Assembly (NCBI GenBank): GCA_024721275.1
Contig: JAMPIX010000001.1
Coordinates: 248,001-312,000, forward strand
Origin: Mycoplasma sp.
GTDB lineage: Bacteria > Bacillota_I > Bacilli_A > Mycoplasmatales > Metamycoplasmataceae
Direction of reading: 5' to 3'
Length of the DNA stretch: 64,000 nt
Part shown: one piece after another, positions 32,967 to 43,900 of the stretch
How positions within the stretch are numbered: the first letter of the stretch is position 1
Layout of the letters: the number at the start of each line of letters is the position of its first letter
The notes under the pieces: generated by a model
Databases searched by the model: none
The model's input: the letters and a program-made list of their open reading frames with translations, nothing else
What the model was told of the DNA's origin: nothing
Position numbers and translations under genes: made by a program

Positions 32967-34379
32967 ATGAAAACATATATAAATGGAGAATTTATAGACA
33001 AAGAGGATAGAATAGAGATTTTTGATATCGATGATAATAAGTTGATTGATACAATACCAGCATTAAATAAAAATGATATTAATGAAATCTTTAATCATGC
33101 AAAATCAGCATTTAAATCTTGAAAATTTTCTGAAATAGAAAATAGAATAAATTTATTAACTAACTTTGCAAATTTATTAAAAGACAATGCAAAAAGAATT
33201 GCAGAGTTAATGATTAGAGAAATAGGAAAAAATTATGATGATTCCTATACCGAAATTATTAGAACATATGATTATGTGTTAAAAACAATTGAAGTATTCA
33301 ATAAAGAAATTAATAATGTAGAAATTATTGATGAAAAAATACATGGAGTAAAAGGAAAAGAAGCCTTTTTAAACAAAGTGCCATATGGTGTTGTTTTAGC
33401 TATTTCGCCTTTTAATTATCCAGTAAATTTAGCTGTTGCAAAATTTGCACCAGCTTTATTAATGGGTAATACAGTTGTATTTAAACCCGCCACACAAGGA
33501 TCGTTAGTGGGTTGTGTTTTAGCAGAATTAATTCATGAGGCAGGTTTTCCAGCTGGTACTTTTAATCTTATAACAGGTAGAGGAAGAGATATTGGTGATA
33601 TTGCTGTACAAAATCCTAATATTTCTTTAATTACATTTACAGGAAGTACAAAAATAGGAAATAGAATTGCATCATTTTCAGGAAAAATTCCTTTAGTTTT
33701 AGAACTAGGAGGAAAAGATGCTGCTCTTGTTTTAGATGATGCTGATTTAGAAAAAACTTCTACTGAAATAGCAAATGGTGCATTTAATTTTTCAGGTCAA
33801 AGATGTACAGCAATTAAAAGAGTTTTTGTTACAAAATCCAACGCTGATGAATTAATTAAAAAAATTATAGAAAAAGTTACACAATTTTCAACTGGATATG
33901 CAAAAGAAAATTCTTTCATAACTCCGGTTATAGATGAATGAACTGCTAAAAATGCAATTTCATTAAAAGAAGATGCAGTTTTAAATGGTGCAAAAATAGT
34001 TCTTGATAGCCAAAGAAATAAAAATTTTATTGGACCAATGATTTTAGATAATGTTTCTTTAAAATCTAAATTAGCATGAGAAGAACCATTTGCACCTATT
34101 CTTCCTATAATTAGAATTGAAACAGATGAAAAAATGATAAAAGAACATAATAATTCAGAATTTGGATTACAAGCTTCAATTTTTACTGAAAATATGGATC
34201 GTGCAAAAAAAATTGCTATGCAATTAGAAGCGGGAACTATTAACATAAATAAATCTTCATCAAGGGGTCCAGATGTTTTACCATTTACGGGTGTTAAAAA
34301 TTCCGGAATAGGAATGCAAGGTATAAAATATTCATTATTATCGATGTCAAGATTAAAACCGATAATTTTTAATAAATAG
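32967..34379 (+). CDS. gapN: non-phosphorylating NADP-dependent glyceraldehyde-3-phosphate dehydrogenase
   Basis: The 470-residue aldehyde dehydrogenase has ISPFNYPVN, FTGSTKIG, LELGGKDA with general base Glu246, and FSGQRCTAIKRV with nucleophile Cys280. The C-terminal end SGIGMQGIKYSLLSM and the SRGPDVLPF segment match GapN rather than generic ALDHs. It would oxidise glyceraldehyde 3-phosphate directly to 3-phosphoglycerate with NADPH formation, bypassing GAPDH and Pgk. The start ATG 32967 has a weak upstream AAAGATTGGTG. Glycolytic genes surround it. Confidence 0.88.
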
Positions 34380-34395
34380 TAATATCTATTTAATA

Positions 34396-34401
34396 TATAA
34401 T
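34396..34401 (+). promoter_or_regulatory. -10 box for the pfkA-pyk operon
   Basis: TATAAT lies 25 nt before the pfkA ATG; the strong AGGAGGG (34416-34422) follows. Expression is therefore probably high. Confidence 0.6.
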
Positions 34402-34426
34402 TTAATAAATATAGTAGGAGGGAAAA

Positions 34427-35398
34427 ATGAAAAAAATTGCAATTTTAACTTCAGGTGGAGATGCTCCAGGTATGAATGCAGCAACAAGGGCTATTGCCAA
34501 AACTGCACTTATTTATGGAATGCAGCCCTATGTTGTTTTCGACGGATTTAAAGGATTAGTGGAAAATAAAATAGAAAAAGCTGATATTAGACTTTTAGAT
34601 AGATCGTTACACACAGGTGGAACTATTATTTATTCTGCAAGACTACCTGAATTTTCAAAAAAAGAAGTAAGAGAAATAGCTGTTAAAAATTTAAAAGATA
34701 ATGGAATAGATGCATTAGTAGTTATAGGTGGTGATGGATCATATAAAGGAGCACAAGAATTATCTAAGATGGGTATTTTAACAGTTGGATTGCCTGGTAC
34801 TATAGACAATGATATTTCTTCAACAGATTACACAATAGGATTTTTTACAGCATTAGAAACAATAATAGATGAATTGGAAAAAATAAGATCAACTGCAAAA
34901 TCACATAAACGTGCAATGATAGTTGAAGTAATGGGTAGATATGCAGGAGATTTAGCATTATATTCTGGTATTTCAACAAGACCAGCTGCTATTTCTTCAA
35001 CTGAAAATAAGCTTTCAGAAGATGAAATAGCATCTGCTGTTAAATTTGCTTTTGAAACAGGTAGAGATTCAGCAATAATAATAGTAACAGAGAAACTTTA
35101 TGATGTGCATTTATTAGCGAAATTTGTTGAACAAGAAACAGGAATATCAACAAGAGGTGTTGTTTTAGGACATGTGCAAAGAGGTGGAAAACCATCAGCA
35201 GTTGATAGAATTCTTGGAACAAAAATGGGTATAAAAGCCGTTCAATTAATAAATGATGAACAAACAGGAGTTTGTGTAATTTATAAGAATGGTAAAATAG
35301 ACCATATACCAATATTGGATGCTTTAGCAATGCCGAAAATAAATTTAAAAGAAGAAGTAGAATTCATTAATGAATTAAACAAAAACAAAAGGAAGTAA
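34427..35398 (+). CDS. pfkA: ATP-dependent 6-phosphofructokinase
   Basis: The 323-residue enzyme has LTSGGDAPGMNAATRA, VIGGDGSYKGA, the active-site GTIDNDISSTDYTIGF with the catalytic Asp, EVMGRYAGDLAL, and VLGHVQRGGKPSA. It is the normal length for bacterial PfkA. It commits fructose 6-phosphate to glycolysis. It has one of the strongest ribosome-binding sites in the window (AGGAGGG). pyk starts 3 nt after its stop. Confidence 0.98.
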   Translation: MKKIAILTSGGDAPGMNAATRAIAKTALIYGMQPYVVFDGFKGLVENKIEKADIRLLDRSLHTGGTIIYSARLPEFSKKEVREIAVKNLKDNGIDALVVIGGDGSYKGAQELSKMGILTVGLPGTIDNDISSTDYTIGFFTALETIIDELEKIRSTAKSHKRAMIVEVMGRYAGDLALYSGISTRPAAISSTENKLSEDEIASAVKFAFETGRDSAIIIVTEKLYDVHLLAKFVEQETGISTRGVVLGHVQRGGKPSAVDRILGTKMGIKAVQLINDEQTGVCVIYKNGKIDHIPILDALAMPKINLKEEVEFINELNKNKRK

Positions 35399-35401
35399 AA
35401 A

Positions 35402-36829
35402 ATGATTAATTTAGTATCAAAAAGAACAAAAATAATAACAACAATAGGACCAGCATCTGAGTCATTAGAAATAATGAGAAAATTATTTGAAGAAGGAATG
35501 ACAACAATAAGATTAAACTTTTCTCACGGAACAAGAGAAGGTCAAGCAAAAAAAATAGTAACAGCTAGAAAATTACAAGAAGAAGTAGGAGTGCCAATAT
35601 CAGTAATGCTTGATACAAAAGGTCCTGAAATACGTATTGGTAAATTTAAAGAAGGAAGTGTGTTAGTTACACCAGGTCAAGAAATTAAAATTTACACTAG
35701 TCCATATGCTTTTGAAAATAGACTTTGTGAACAACAAGAAATGACAACTTCATATGATATGTCACAAGATCTTACAAAAGGAAAACCTATTTTAATCGAT
35801 GATGGTAAGCTAGAATTAACAGTTAGGCATGTTGAACAAGGAATGATAACAGCAATAGCTAAAAATAAGCATTTAGTTAAGTCAAACAAAAGAATAAATT
35901 TACCTGGAACAAAATTTTCAATGCCATTTTTATCTGAAACAGATAAAGGAGATATTGAATTTGGAATTTCAAAAGGTATAGATTTTATAGCAGCATCTTT
36001 TGTAAATACAGCAGAAGATATAAAAGAAATCAAAAAGATATTGAAAGCTAAAAATGCAGAACATATTCAAATTTTTTCAAAAATAGAATCACAATATGCT
36101 GTTGATCATTTTGATAAAATTCTAGAAGAGACTGACGGAGTAATGGTTGCTAGAGGTGATCTTGGATTAGAGATTCCTTATTACAATGTACCAATTGTCC
36201 AAAAAGATATAATAAGAAGATGTAGAGAAAATGGTAAACCAGTTATTGTTGCTACACAAATGCTTGATTCTATGGAAAATAATCCTCACCCTACAAGAGC
36301 AGAAGTAACAGATGTATATTTATCTGTTGAATTAGGTGCAGATGCTACTATGCTTTCTGGAGAAACAGCATCAGGTAATTATCCTGTCGAAGCTGTAGAA
36401 ACAATGTCTGCTATAGATAAAAGAGCTGAAAAAGAATTTTACAATAAACTTTACTACCCTGTTCAATTGAATAAAGTTGCAAGAATTTCTTTAGGTGCAA
36501 GAGCAAGATTAGCAGAAAAAGTTGCAAGAAAAGCAATTGATGGACAATATAGATTTGCAATTGTAATGTCTAGAACTGGCGATTTATTAAGAGAAGTTTC
36601 TAAATTTAGACCTAATACTGCAATAATAGGTGTTACAAATACAAAAAATCAAATAACACAATTTGGTATTACTTCTTCTGTATTTATGTATTTAAGAGAG
36701 AATGGTTTTGAAGAAATAAAAAATGATGTTGAAAAAAATGCTAAAAAAATAGTTGCTAAGTATGGAGCTTTACCAGGTGATAAATTTTTAGTATTAGATT
36801 CTAACAAAATATTAGAATTTACATTTTAA
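35402..36829 (+). CDS. pyk: pyruvate kinase
   Basis: The 475-residue enzyme shows RTKIITTIGPASES, IRLNFSHGTREG, MLDTKGPEIRIG, SKIESQYAVDHFDKIL, MVARGDLGLEIP and VATQMLDSMENNPHPTRAEVTDV. It lacks the extra C-terminal PEP-like domain found in Bacillus. It produces ATP and pyruvate, acting together with PfkA from the same mRNA. Confidence 0.98.
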   Translation: MINLVSKRTKIITTIGPASESLEIMRKLFEEGMTTIRLNFSHGTREGQAKKIVTARKLQEEVGVPISVMLDTKGPEIRIGKFKEGSVLVTPGQEIKIYTSPYAFENRLCEQQEMTTSYDMSQDLTKGKPILIDDGKLELTVRHVEQGMITAIAKNKHLVKSNKRINLPGTKFSMPFLSETDKGDIEFGISKGIDFIAASFVNTAEDIKEIKKILKAKNAEHIQIFSKIESQYAVDHFDKILEETDGVMVARGDLGLEIPYYNVPIVQKDIIRRCRENGKPVIVATQMLDSMENNPHPTRAEVTDVYLSVELGADATMLSGETASGNYPVEAVETMSAIDKRAEKEFYNKLYYPVQLNKVARISLGARARLAEKVARKAIDGQYRFAIVMSRTGDLLREVSKFRPNTAIIGVTNTKNQITQFGITSSVFMYLRENGFEEIKNDVEKNAKKIVAKYGALPGDKFLVLDSNKILEFTF

Positions 36830-36862
36830 TTTAATAAATAAAAGTGTAAAATAGAGGTATAA

Positions 36863-37378
36863 ATGGATTTAGCAAATATTTTACTATGAACTTTCGATAT
36901 GATTGCCAACACTGCATCTGTTTTTCTAAGTCTTGCAGCTGCTGTTTCATCATCTAAAGCAAATGCTAAGTTAACAAATCTAATTGAAACATCATGGGTT
37001 GAAGATGAAATTCATTCAATATATATGAAAATAAAAAATTCATCTGTTTCTAACAAAAAAATGATTACAACTTTAAATAAAGATGAAGTTAAAACATATG
37101 CACAATATGCAAATCACGCTTCACAAACAAGAATTCCTTTTATTTCTTCAAGAGCAAAGGAACTTCTTGCAAAATCAATATACTTTGAATGAATAAGTGA
37201 TTTAATAATAATAAAAAAAGCTGCTGAAAAGAAATTTTTAACATTTTTTGATATTAAAAAAATTGACTCACCAGAAAAAATACCCCCTGAAATAAAAGAA
37301 AAAATAAAAGAATACCATAAAAATTTAGGTATTATTTACAAACAAATACAAAGTAATTTTGTATATGCTGCAACATAA
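36863..37378 (+). CDS. hypothetical protein with N-terminal hydrophobic helix
   Basis: The 171-residue protein starts with a hydrophobic segment at about residues 4-31 (ILLWTFDMIANTASVF), then a Lys-rich soluble region. The first helix may anchor it to the membrane, or act as an uncleaved signal. AGAGG precedes the ATG, and a TAAAAT-like -10 lies at 36848-36853. Three TGA codons and one rare TGG read as Trp. It sits between pyk and the GH13 homologue, 14 nt before the latter. No family recognised. Confidence 0.75.
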
Positions 37379-37392
37379 AAAAAGGAGAAGAA

Positions 37393-39081
37393 ATGACAAA
37401 AAAATTAATAATATATGAAGTAAATCCTATGTTTTACTTTGATAAAGATAATAAAGGTGTAGGTAGTATAAAAGGTTTAATTGATAAAATTAGTTATTTT
37501 AAATATTTAAATATTGATACTCTTGTTTTACCTAATATATTAAATGTTTACGACGATAAGAAAAAATTCAATTATTTAAATATACATCCAGGAATCGGAA
37601 CACTTGAAGATTTTATTGAATTAAATAAGGAGGCAAAGAAAAATTCGCTAAAAATATTTATCGATATTAATATAGCTACAATTAATGAAAATCATGATTG
37701 ATTTCAAAAAATTGTCTCAAAAAATGAAGTTGAAAAAAAAGTAACAAATCAAGATAATTTAAGATTCAATAATAAAACAAAATCTTTTTACTTAGTTAAT
37801 GATAAAACAACTGAAATGAAAATCGATTGAAATAGAAATAAAGAGGCTCAAAATAAATTTTTAGAAGTCATTAGATTTTGATCAAAAAATGGAATAGCAG
37901 GATTTAGATTTACTAATTTTGAAGAACTTATTTCCGAAACGGGTGAATTAACTAGTGAAATTCAACATGAATTAAGAGATTTATATACATCTATTAAAAA
38001 AATAAATTCAGATTTATTAATAATCGGATCAACAGCAAAAGAAATAAAGAATTTTGGTTCATATGCAAATAAAAATACTAGACTATTTGACTATACACAA
38101 AGTAAACATATTTCTATTATTGATTTAAATGAAAAATACAATACAGATGTGATTGGTAAATTTAGTGTTTCTAAACTTTACAAAAATATTAAAAAAATAT
38201 CAAATTCTTTCCAAGACATAATTTCATTTTCATCAAATCTTTCAGGAAGAATTGTATCTCGTTGAGGAGATAGCGAAACCTTCAATAGAGAATCAGCAAC
38301 TGCATTCGCAACATTATTGATGTTAACAAGAGGATCAACATTAATATATTATGGTGAAGAAATAGGAAGTACAAATATAGGTCTTACAAGATTAGATGAT
38401 TTTTCTGATCCGACATTACAAGAAAGACAAAAAAAATTACAATTAAATGAAAAAATAAAAAAGGAAGATTTTATGGATGCTCAAATATTGCAAAATCCAA
38501 TAAATTCTCATTCATTAATGTCATGAAGTGAAAAGAAAAATGGTGGTTTTTCTAATAGAGAAACAACTATTATTCCTGTTTCAACAAACTACAAAGAAAT
38601 AAATGTAATGAATCAATATAATGATAATTTTTCAACTCTTAATTTATATAAAAAATTAATTAATTTAACAAAAGATGAAAAATTATTAGATCTATTCACT
38701 AATGGTACATTTAAAATAAAATTACTAGGTAATATTTTGTTAAAAAGAGAAATTATTCAAATTCAATGAACTAATGTTGATCATAGAATTACAGCTATCA
38801 TTAATTTATCTAAAAAACAAAAGAAATTCTCTTTTGAAAAATATAATGGCGAATTAATTTTTGGAAATTACAAAAATTATGATGTTAAAAATAAAACTTT
38901 ATTAAATGAATATGAAGCTGTAATTTTGCATGAAAAATTTGACAGTATAAGTTATACTAACAAAATTGGCGAATTAACAGCTACTGTTGAATTAAGAAAT
39001 GAAATAAGAGATAATAATTTAGAAAATGTTGAAAAAGATACTTCTTACACATTGCCGAATGATCATATAAAGAAAGTTTAA
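37393..39081 (+). CDS. GH13 (oligo-1,6-glucosidase-like) protein lacking the catalytic triad
   Basis: The 562-residue protein aligns over its whole length with oligo-1,6-glucosidase-type GH13 enzymes. Diagnostic parts are IYEVNPMFYF, VSRWGDSE, RGSTLIYYGEEIGSTN, LMSWSEKKNGGFS and YKEINVMNQYNDNFSTLNLYKKLI. The three catalytic carboxylates are missing: GFRFT has Thr174 for the nucleophile Asp, IIGSTA has Ser213 for the acid Glu, and SSNLSGR has Leu283 for the Asp of NHDQPR. Region I NH is also lost. It is therefore likely a non-hydrolytic protein, perhaps carbohydrate-binding. No signal peptide. GGAG precedes the ATG; the MBL gene follows after 2 nt. Confidence 0.85.
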
Positions 39082-39083
39082 TT

Positions 39084-39707
39084 ATGGAAAAAAATATTTA
39101 TCAAATAAGAGGGGGATTTATTCATCAAAATACTTTTTTAATTTCATTAAATAATAATTCTATTATTATTGATCCTGGCTTGAATTCAAAAGAAGTTATT
39201 GAATATTTTGAAAATAGTAAATTAAAACCAATTGCAATATTATTAACTCATTATCATTTTGATCATAGTCACGAAATAAACATTTTAGAAAAAAAATATA
39301 ATATTAAAACATATATTTCGAATAAAGATTTTAGTTTTTTATTAAAAGATACTTTATCAGGTGTTTTTAAATTAGAAAAAACAATAATTGATGAAAAAAA
39401 TATTTTATTTTTTGAAGAAAAAATGAAAATTGATGATTTTGATTTAGAAATATTAGAAACACCAGGACATTCAGAAGGTTCTGTGTGTATAAAATGAGAT
39501 GACAATATTTTTACTGGAGATACGATTTTTTATAATACAATAGGAAGAACTGATATTCCTGGAAGTGATAAATTAAAAATGAAAAAAACTTTAGAATTAA
39601 TATTTAATAATTTTAAAGAAAATTACCATATTTATCCTGGTCACGGAAATAGTGATAAATGGGGAAATATCTCAAAAAGAATAAAGAATTTCTTAGAAGA
39701 TATATAA
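39084..39707 (+). CDS. MBL-fold metallo-hydrolase (glyoxalase II-like)
   Basis: The 207-residue protein has the metallo-beta-lactamase signature LLTHYHFDHSHE (HxHxDH), TPGHSEGSV, FTGDTIF, GRTD and YPGHGN. The length and pattern match the short hydrolases often annotated as hydroxyacylglutathione hydrolase. Since mycoplasmas generally lack glutathione, the thioester substrate is uncertain. It follows the GH13 homologue by 2 nt with no clear Shine-Dalgarno sequence, suggesting coupling. Confidence 0.85.
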
Positions 39708-39742
39708 ACTAACAAATAAATATTATTTTTTTTATTTTAATA

Positions 39743-39748
39743 TATAAT
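39743..39748 (+). promoter_or_regulatory. -10 box for the L10 leader and rplJL
   Basis: TATAAT places the transcription start at about 39755, at the base of the L10 leader stem. Confidence 0.65.
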
Positions 39749-39751
39749 TGA

Positions 39752-39850
39752 TATGCATACATAAAGAAAGCAACTGGTGTAAGCCTTAATTGTGTTGCCG
39801 AGTGTATTTATTTTTTACTCTTATTTGAGTAATTGTACTAGTATGCAATT
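39752..39850 (+). ncRNA. ribosomal protein L10 leader
   Basis: The outer stem TGCATAC (39753-39759) pairs with GTATGCA (39841-39847). Inside is the typical L10-leader core, GCAACTGGTGTAAGCC... TTGTGTTGCC, which mimics the L10(L12) binding site on 23S rRNA. It lies between the rplJ promoter and rplJ, and would allow L10 autoregulation of rplJ-rplL as known in Firmicutes. Confidence 0.88.
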
Positions 39851-39877
39851 TATCAAAAAAAATGAAAGGAGTGACAT

Positions 39878-40435
39878 ATGAATAAACAAAAACAAGCTAA
39901 AGTTGATACAATAAAAAACATAGTTCAAAAGATAGACAAATCAAAAGCTATGGTTGTTGCTGAATATCGTGGGTTATCTGTTAAGAAACTTCAAGAATTA
40001 AGATCAGAACTTAGAAAAAAAGATGTAGAATTCATTATATTTAAAAATAGACTTATGAAACTTGCTCTTAAAGAATCTGGAATTACTGGTTTAGATGAAA
40101 ATTTAGTAGGACCAAATGGATTTGCATTTGGATATACTGATGATATATCACCAGCAAAAATTTTATTTAATTTTTCAAAAGATAATGAAGAATTAAAAAT
40201 TAAAGCCGGAATATATGAAGGTAATACAATTACTGAAGAACAAGTAAAAGAGATAGCGGTTTTACCAACTTATGATGAAGCACTAACAATCTTAGCGATG
40301 TCAATGATGTCACCGTTAAAAAATATGTCCGTTTCACTGAAAATGTTAATTGATGAAAATCATATCAAAGCAGATACAGTAGAAGCTAAGACAGAAACAA
40401 ATCAAAAAGAAGAAGAGAAAGAAGGAGAAAAATAA
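39878..40435 (+). CDS. rplJ: 50S ribosomal protein L10
   Basis: The 185-residue protein has [23 protein letters not shown] and [15 protein letters not shown], the rRNA-binding core, with an acidic/Lys-rich C-terminal tail (EEEKEGEK). It anchors L7/L12 dimers to the stalk. AAAGGAG lies 6 nt before the ATG. The stop overlaps rplL (TAATG). Expression is likely controlled by the L10 leader upstream. Confidence 0.98.
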   Translation: MNKQKQAKVDTIKNIVQKIDKSKAMVVAEYRGLSVKKLQELRSELRKKDVEFIIFKNRLMKLALKESGITGLDENLVGPNGFAFGYTDDISPAKILFNFSKDNEELKIKAGIYEGNTITEEQVKEIAVLPTYDEALTILAMSMMSPLKNMSVSLKMLIDENHIKADTVEAKTETNQKEEEKEGEK

Positions 40436-40803
40436 TGGCTAAAATAACAAAAGAATCATTTATAGAATCACTAAAGGAAATGTCAATTAAGGAAGTAATG
40501 GAATTAGTTGATGCAATGAAAGAGGAGTTTGGAATAGACCCTTCTGCAGTTGCAGTTGCAGCAGCAGGCCCAGCAGAAGCAAATGCTGCACCTTCTGAAG
40601 TAACAGTTACTTTAGAAGCAGTTGGAGGAAATAAAGTTGCTGTAATTAAAGCGGTTAAAGAAATAACTGGAGCAGGACTTATGGATGCTAAGAAAATGGT
40701 AGATTCTGCACCTACACCAATTAAAGAAGCTATAAAACCTGAAGAAGCAGAAGAAATTAAAACTAAATTAGAAGCTGCTGGAGCAACTGTTAAGGTTGCT
40801 TAG
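40435..40803 (+). CDS. rplL: 50S ribosomal protein L7/L12
   Basis: The 122-residue protein has an N-terminal dimerisation domain, an Ala-rich hinge around residues 38-52 ([15 protein letters not shown]) and the C-terminal factor-binding domain with [23 protein letters not shown]. It forms the flexible ribosomal stalk for elongation factors. It overlaps rplJ by one base. Confidence 0.98.
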   Translation: MAKITKESFIESLKEMSIKEVMELVDAMKEEFGIDPSAVAVAAAGPAEANAAPSEVTVTLEAVGGNKVAVIKAVKEITGAGLMDAKKMVDSAPTPIKEAIKPEEAEEIKTKLEAAGATVKVA

Positions 40804-40828
40804 TTTTAAAAACTAAAAATTGAATAAA

Positions 40829-40866
40829 ATAAAATTAAGTATTTTTACTTGATTTTATATTTTTTA
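40829..40866 (+). terminator. terminator or attenuator after rplL
   Basis: ATAAAATTAAGTA and TACTTGATTTTAT form a 13-bp stem (one G-U pair) with loop TTTT, followed by ATATTTTTT. It could partially terminate before rpoB, adjusting the L7/L12 to RNA polymerase ratio. Confidence 0.65.
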
Positions 40867-40957
40867 TTATTATTTTAATAATAATATGATAAAATTTAGA
40901 AATTAAATTAGAATAAACTTCTAAAAATATAACATCAACATTTTAAAGGGAGTGATC

Positions 40958-43900
40958 ATGAAAAAAATGACAAGTATAACTGAAAGAAAATTTGGTGCTG
41001 GAACAACTAGACAGGTTTTTGGTAAGACACATAAATCACTTGAACCAACAGATTTATTAAAAATACAAAGAGATGCATTTAAAAAATTCTTAAAAGAAGG
41101 AATAGACAATGCATTTAAAGATGTATTTCCTATAATTTCCCCAAAAGGAAATATAAGAGTTGAATTTATTTCAAAAAGAATTGAAAAACCAAAAAATGAA
41201 TATCAATCAATTGTTGAAGCAAAACAAAAAGGTAAAAATTATTTAGCTAAATTATTTGCTAAAGTAAGAATTATTAATGATGAAACCGGTATTGTTAAAA
41301 AAGATGAAATTCTTTTTTGTGAAATGCCTTTAATGACAAATGGGTGTTCATTCATTATTAATGGATCTGAAAAAGTAATAATTTCACAATTAGAACGTTC
41401 ACCTTCAGTTTACTTTGAATTAAATACTCCAAAAGGAGATGATCTATTTCACCAAGCTACAATAATTCCAAACCTTGGACCAAGAATTCAATTAAAATCT
41501 AAAGTAAGAAAATTCAATACAACAGCAAATGGTAAAGAAAGAATTGACTCTATTAAAATTTATCTTGATACAGTTTCATCAAGAGGTAAAAGAGCAAAAT
41601 CATTTTTACTTACAACTTTTTTACGTTCACTAGGATTAAAAGAAGAAACAATAATTGAATTATTTGGTGGCAATACCTTAGAATTGATGGAAACTTTAAA
41701 AAGAGAAAAAACAGAAATAAAAACAGAAGATGGATCATTAAAACATATTTATAGATCTATTAGATCTGGTGATCGTGCAACAAGTCAATTTGTTGCTGAT
41801 TTTTATGGAAACTTATTCTTTAATAAGAAAAGATATAAATTAACAAAAACTGGTAGAGCAATGCTTAATAGAAAATTAAATCTTGTAGAGAGATTAGTTG
41901 ATACATATTTAGCAGAAGATTTGAAAACAGCTGAGGCTGGTGTTGTTAGATTTAAGAAAGATACATATATTACATTTGAATTAGCTAAAGAAATTCAAGC
42001 TGCTTATGAAAATAAAGAGTTATCATTATCAAAAATTTCTGATATAAAACCAGAAGTGTATGGAAAACAATTAGAAGAAACAAAAAAATTAAAGCACTTT
42101 AGAAGTGCAATAATAGTAAAAGTTTATAAAAATCCATCAGAAAAAGATGTTGTACATACTATCATCGCAAATGATCCAACTACAAAATTTGAATTCCTTA
42201 CAGTTCCTGATTTAATAGCAACTATTTCATATTATATAAATATTTTAAATGGAATAGGATTAGAAGATGATACTGATTCATTAAAAAACAAAAGAATAAA
42301 ATTAGTTGGTGAATTACTAGAAAATCAACTAAGAATTGGTCTTGCAAAAATGGAAAGTTCTGTAAAAGAAAAGATGGCAACAAAAGAAGTTGATAAAATA
42401 ACTCCTAAGTTTATTATTAACAATAAACATGTTGCTAATTCAATTAACTCATTCTTTAATACTTCACAATTATCTCAGTTTATGGATCAAATAAATCCAT
42501 TAGCAGAAATGTCAAATAAACGTAGAGTTACTTCTCTTGGACCTGCAGGATTAAAACGTGAAACTGCTCCATTTGAAACTCGTGATGTTCATCAAACTCA
42601 TTATGGAAGAATATGTCCAATTGAAACACCTGAAGGACAAAATATTGGTTTAATATTGAACTTTGCATTATTTTCTAGAATTAATGAACTAGGATTTATT
42701 GAAACACCATATTTTAAAGTTGAAAACGGAGTAGTTGATTATTCAGAACCTGTTTATTTATCTGCTATTGATGAAGAAAATAAATTAATTGCACAATCTT
42801 CAACTGAAATTGAAAACGGTAAAATAACTGCTAAAGTTATAGTTGCAAGAAAAAATGGTGATTTTTTATTAGTTTCACCAAATGAAATTCAATATCTTGA
42901 TGTTGCATCAAATCAATTAGCATCTGTTGCTTCATCATTAATACCTTTCTTAGAAAATGATGATGCTAACCGTACACTTATGGGAGCTAACATGCAACGT
43001 CAAGCAGTTCCTTTAATAAAAGCTGAAGCTCCTGTTGTTGCTACAGGTATGGAAGAAATAATTGGAAAATATGCTCCTACAAATATAAGATCTGAAAGAG
43101 ATGGAGTTGTTTCATCTGTTGATTCAACACAAATAATAATAAAAGATGATAGCGGACGTTCTAAAACATATAGATTACGTACATTTGAAAGATCAAATCA
43201 AGCTTCTTTAATTACACAAAAACCAATAGTTAATATTGGAGATGAAATAAAAGAAGGTCAATTATTGACCGATTCTTCATCATTTGATAATGGTGAATTA
43301 GCTATTGGTAAGAATGTATTAGTTGCTTTCTCAACTTGAAATGGTTACAATTATGAGGATGCTATTATTGTTTCTGAAAGATTGGTGAAAGATGATGTTT
43401 ATACTTCGATTCATATTGAAGAATATAAAATAGAATTTAGAAGAAACAAAGTAGGAAACGATGAATTAACAACTGAAATTCCTAATGTATCTAATTATTC
43501 AAAAAGATTTTTAGATGCAAATGGAATAGTTAGAATTGGTTCAGAAGTTTCAGCTGGTGATATATTAGTTGGTCGTACAACGCCAAAAGGTGAAGAGAAT
43601 TTAACTCCTGAAGAAAAATTATTATCTGCAATATTTTCTGAAAAATCAAAAGCAAACAAAGATACTTCTTTAAAAGTTAAACATGGACAAGCTGGAACGG
43701 TAATTGATGCTGAAATTCTTTCAAGAGAAAACGGCGATAAATTAGATGATGGAATTGAACAAATTGTAAAAATTTATATTGCTCAAAAAAGAAAGATAAA
43801 AGTTGGAGATAAGATGGCTGGTCGTCACGGAAATAAAGGTGTTATTTCTAGAGTACTTCCTATTGAAGATATGCCGCACTTAGAAGATGGTACACCAGTA

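Noticed and set aside
40865-40886. Perfect TATTATTATT dyad taken as a terminator
   Set aside because: No GC pairs and no following T-run; it is simple AT sequence and kept only as an observation.
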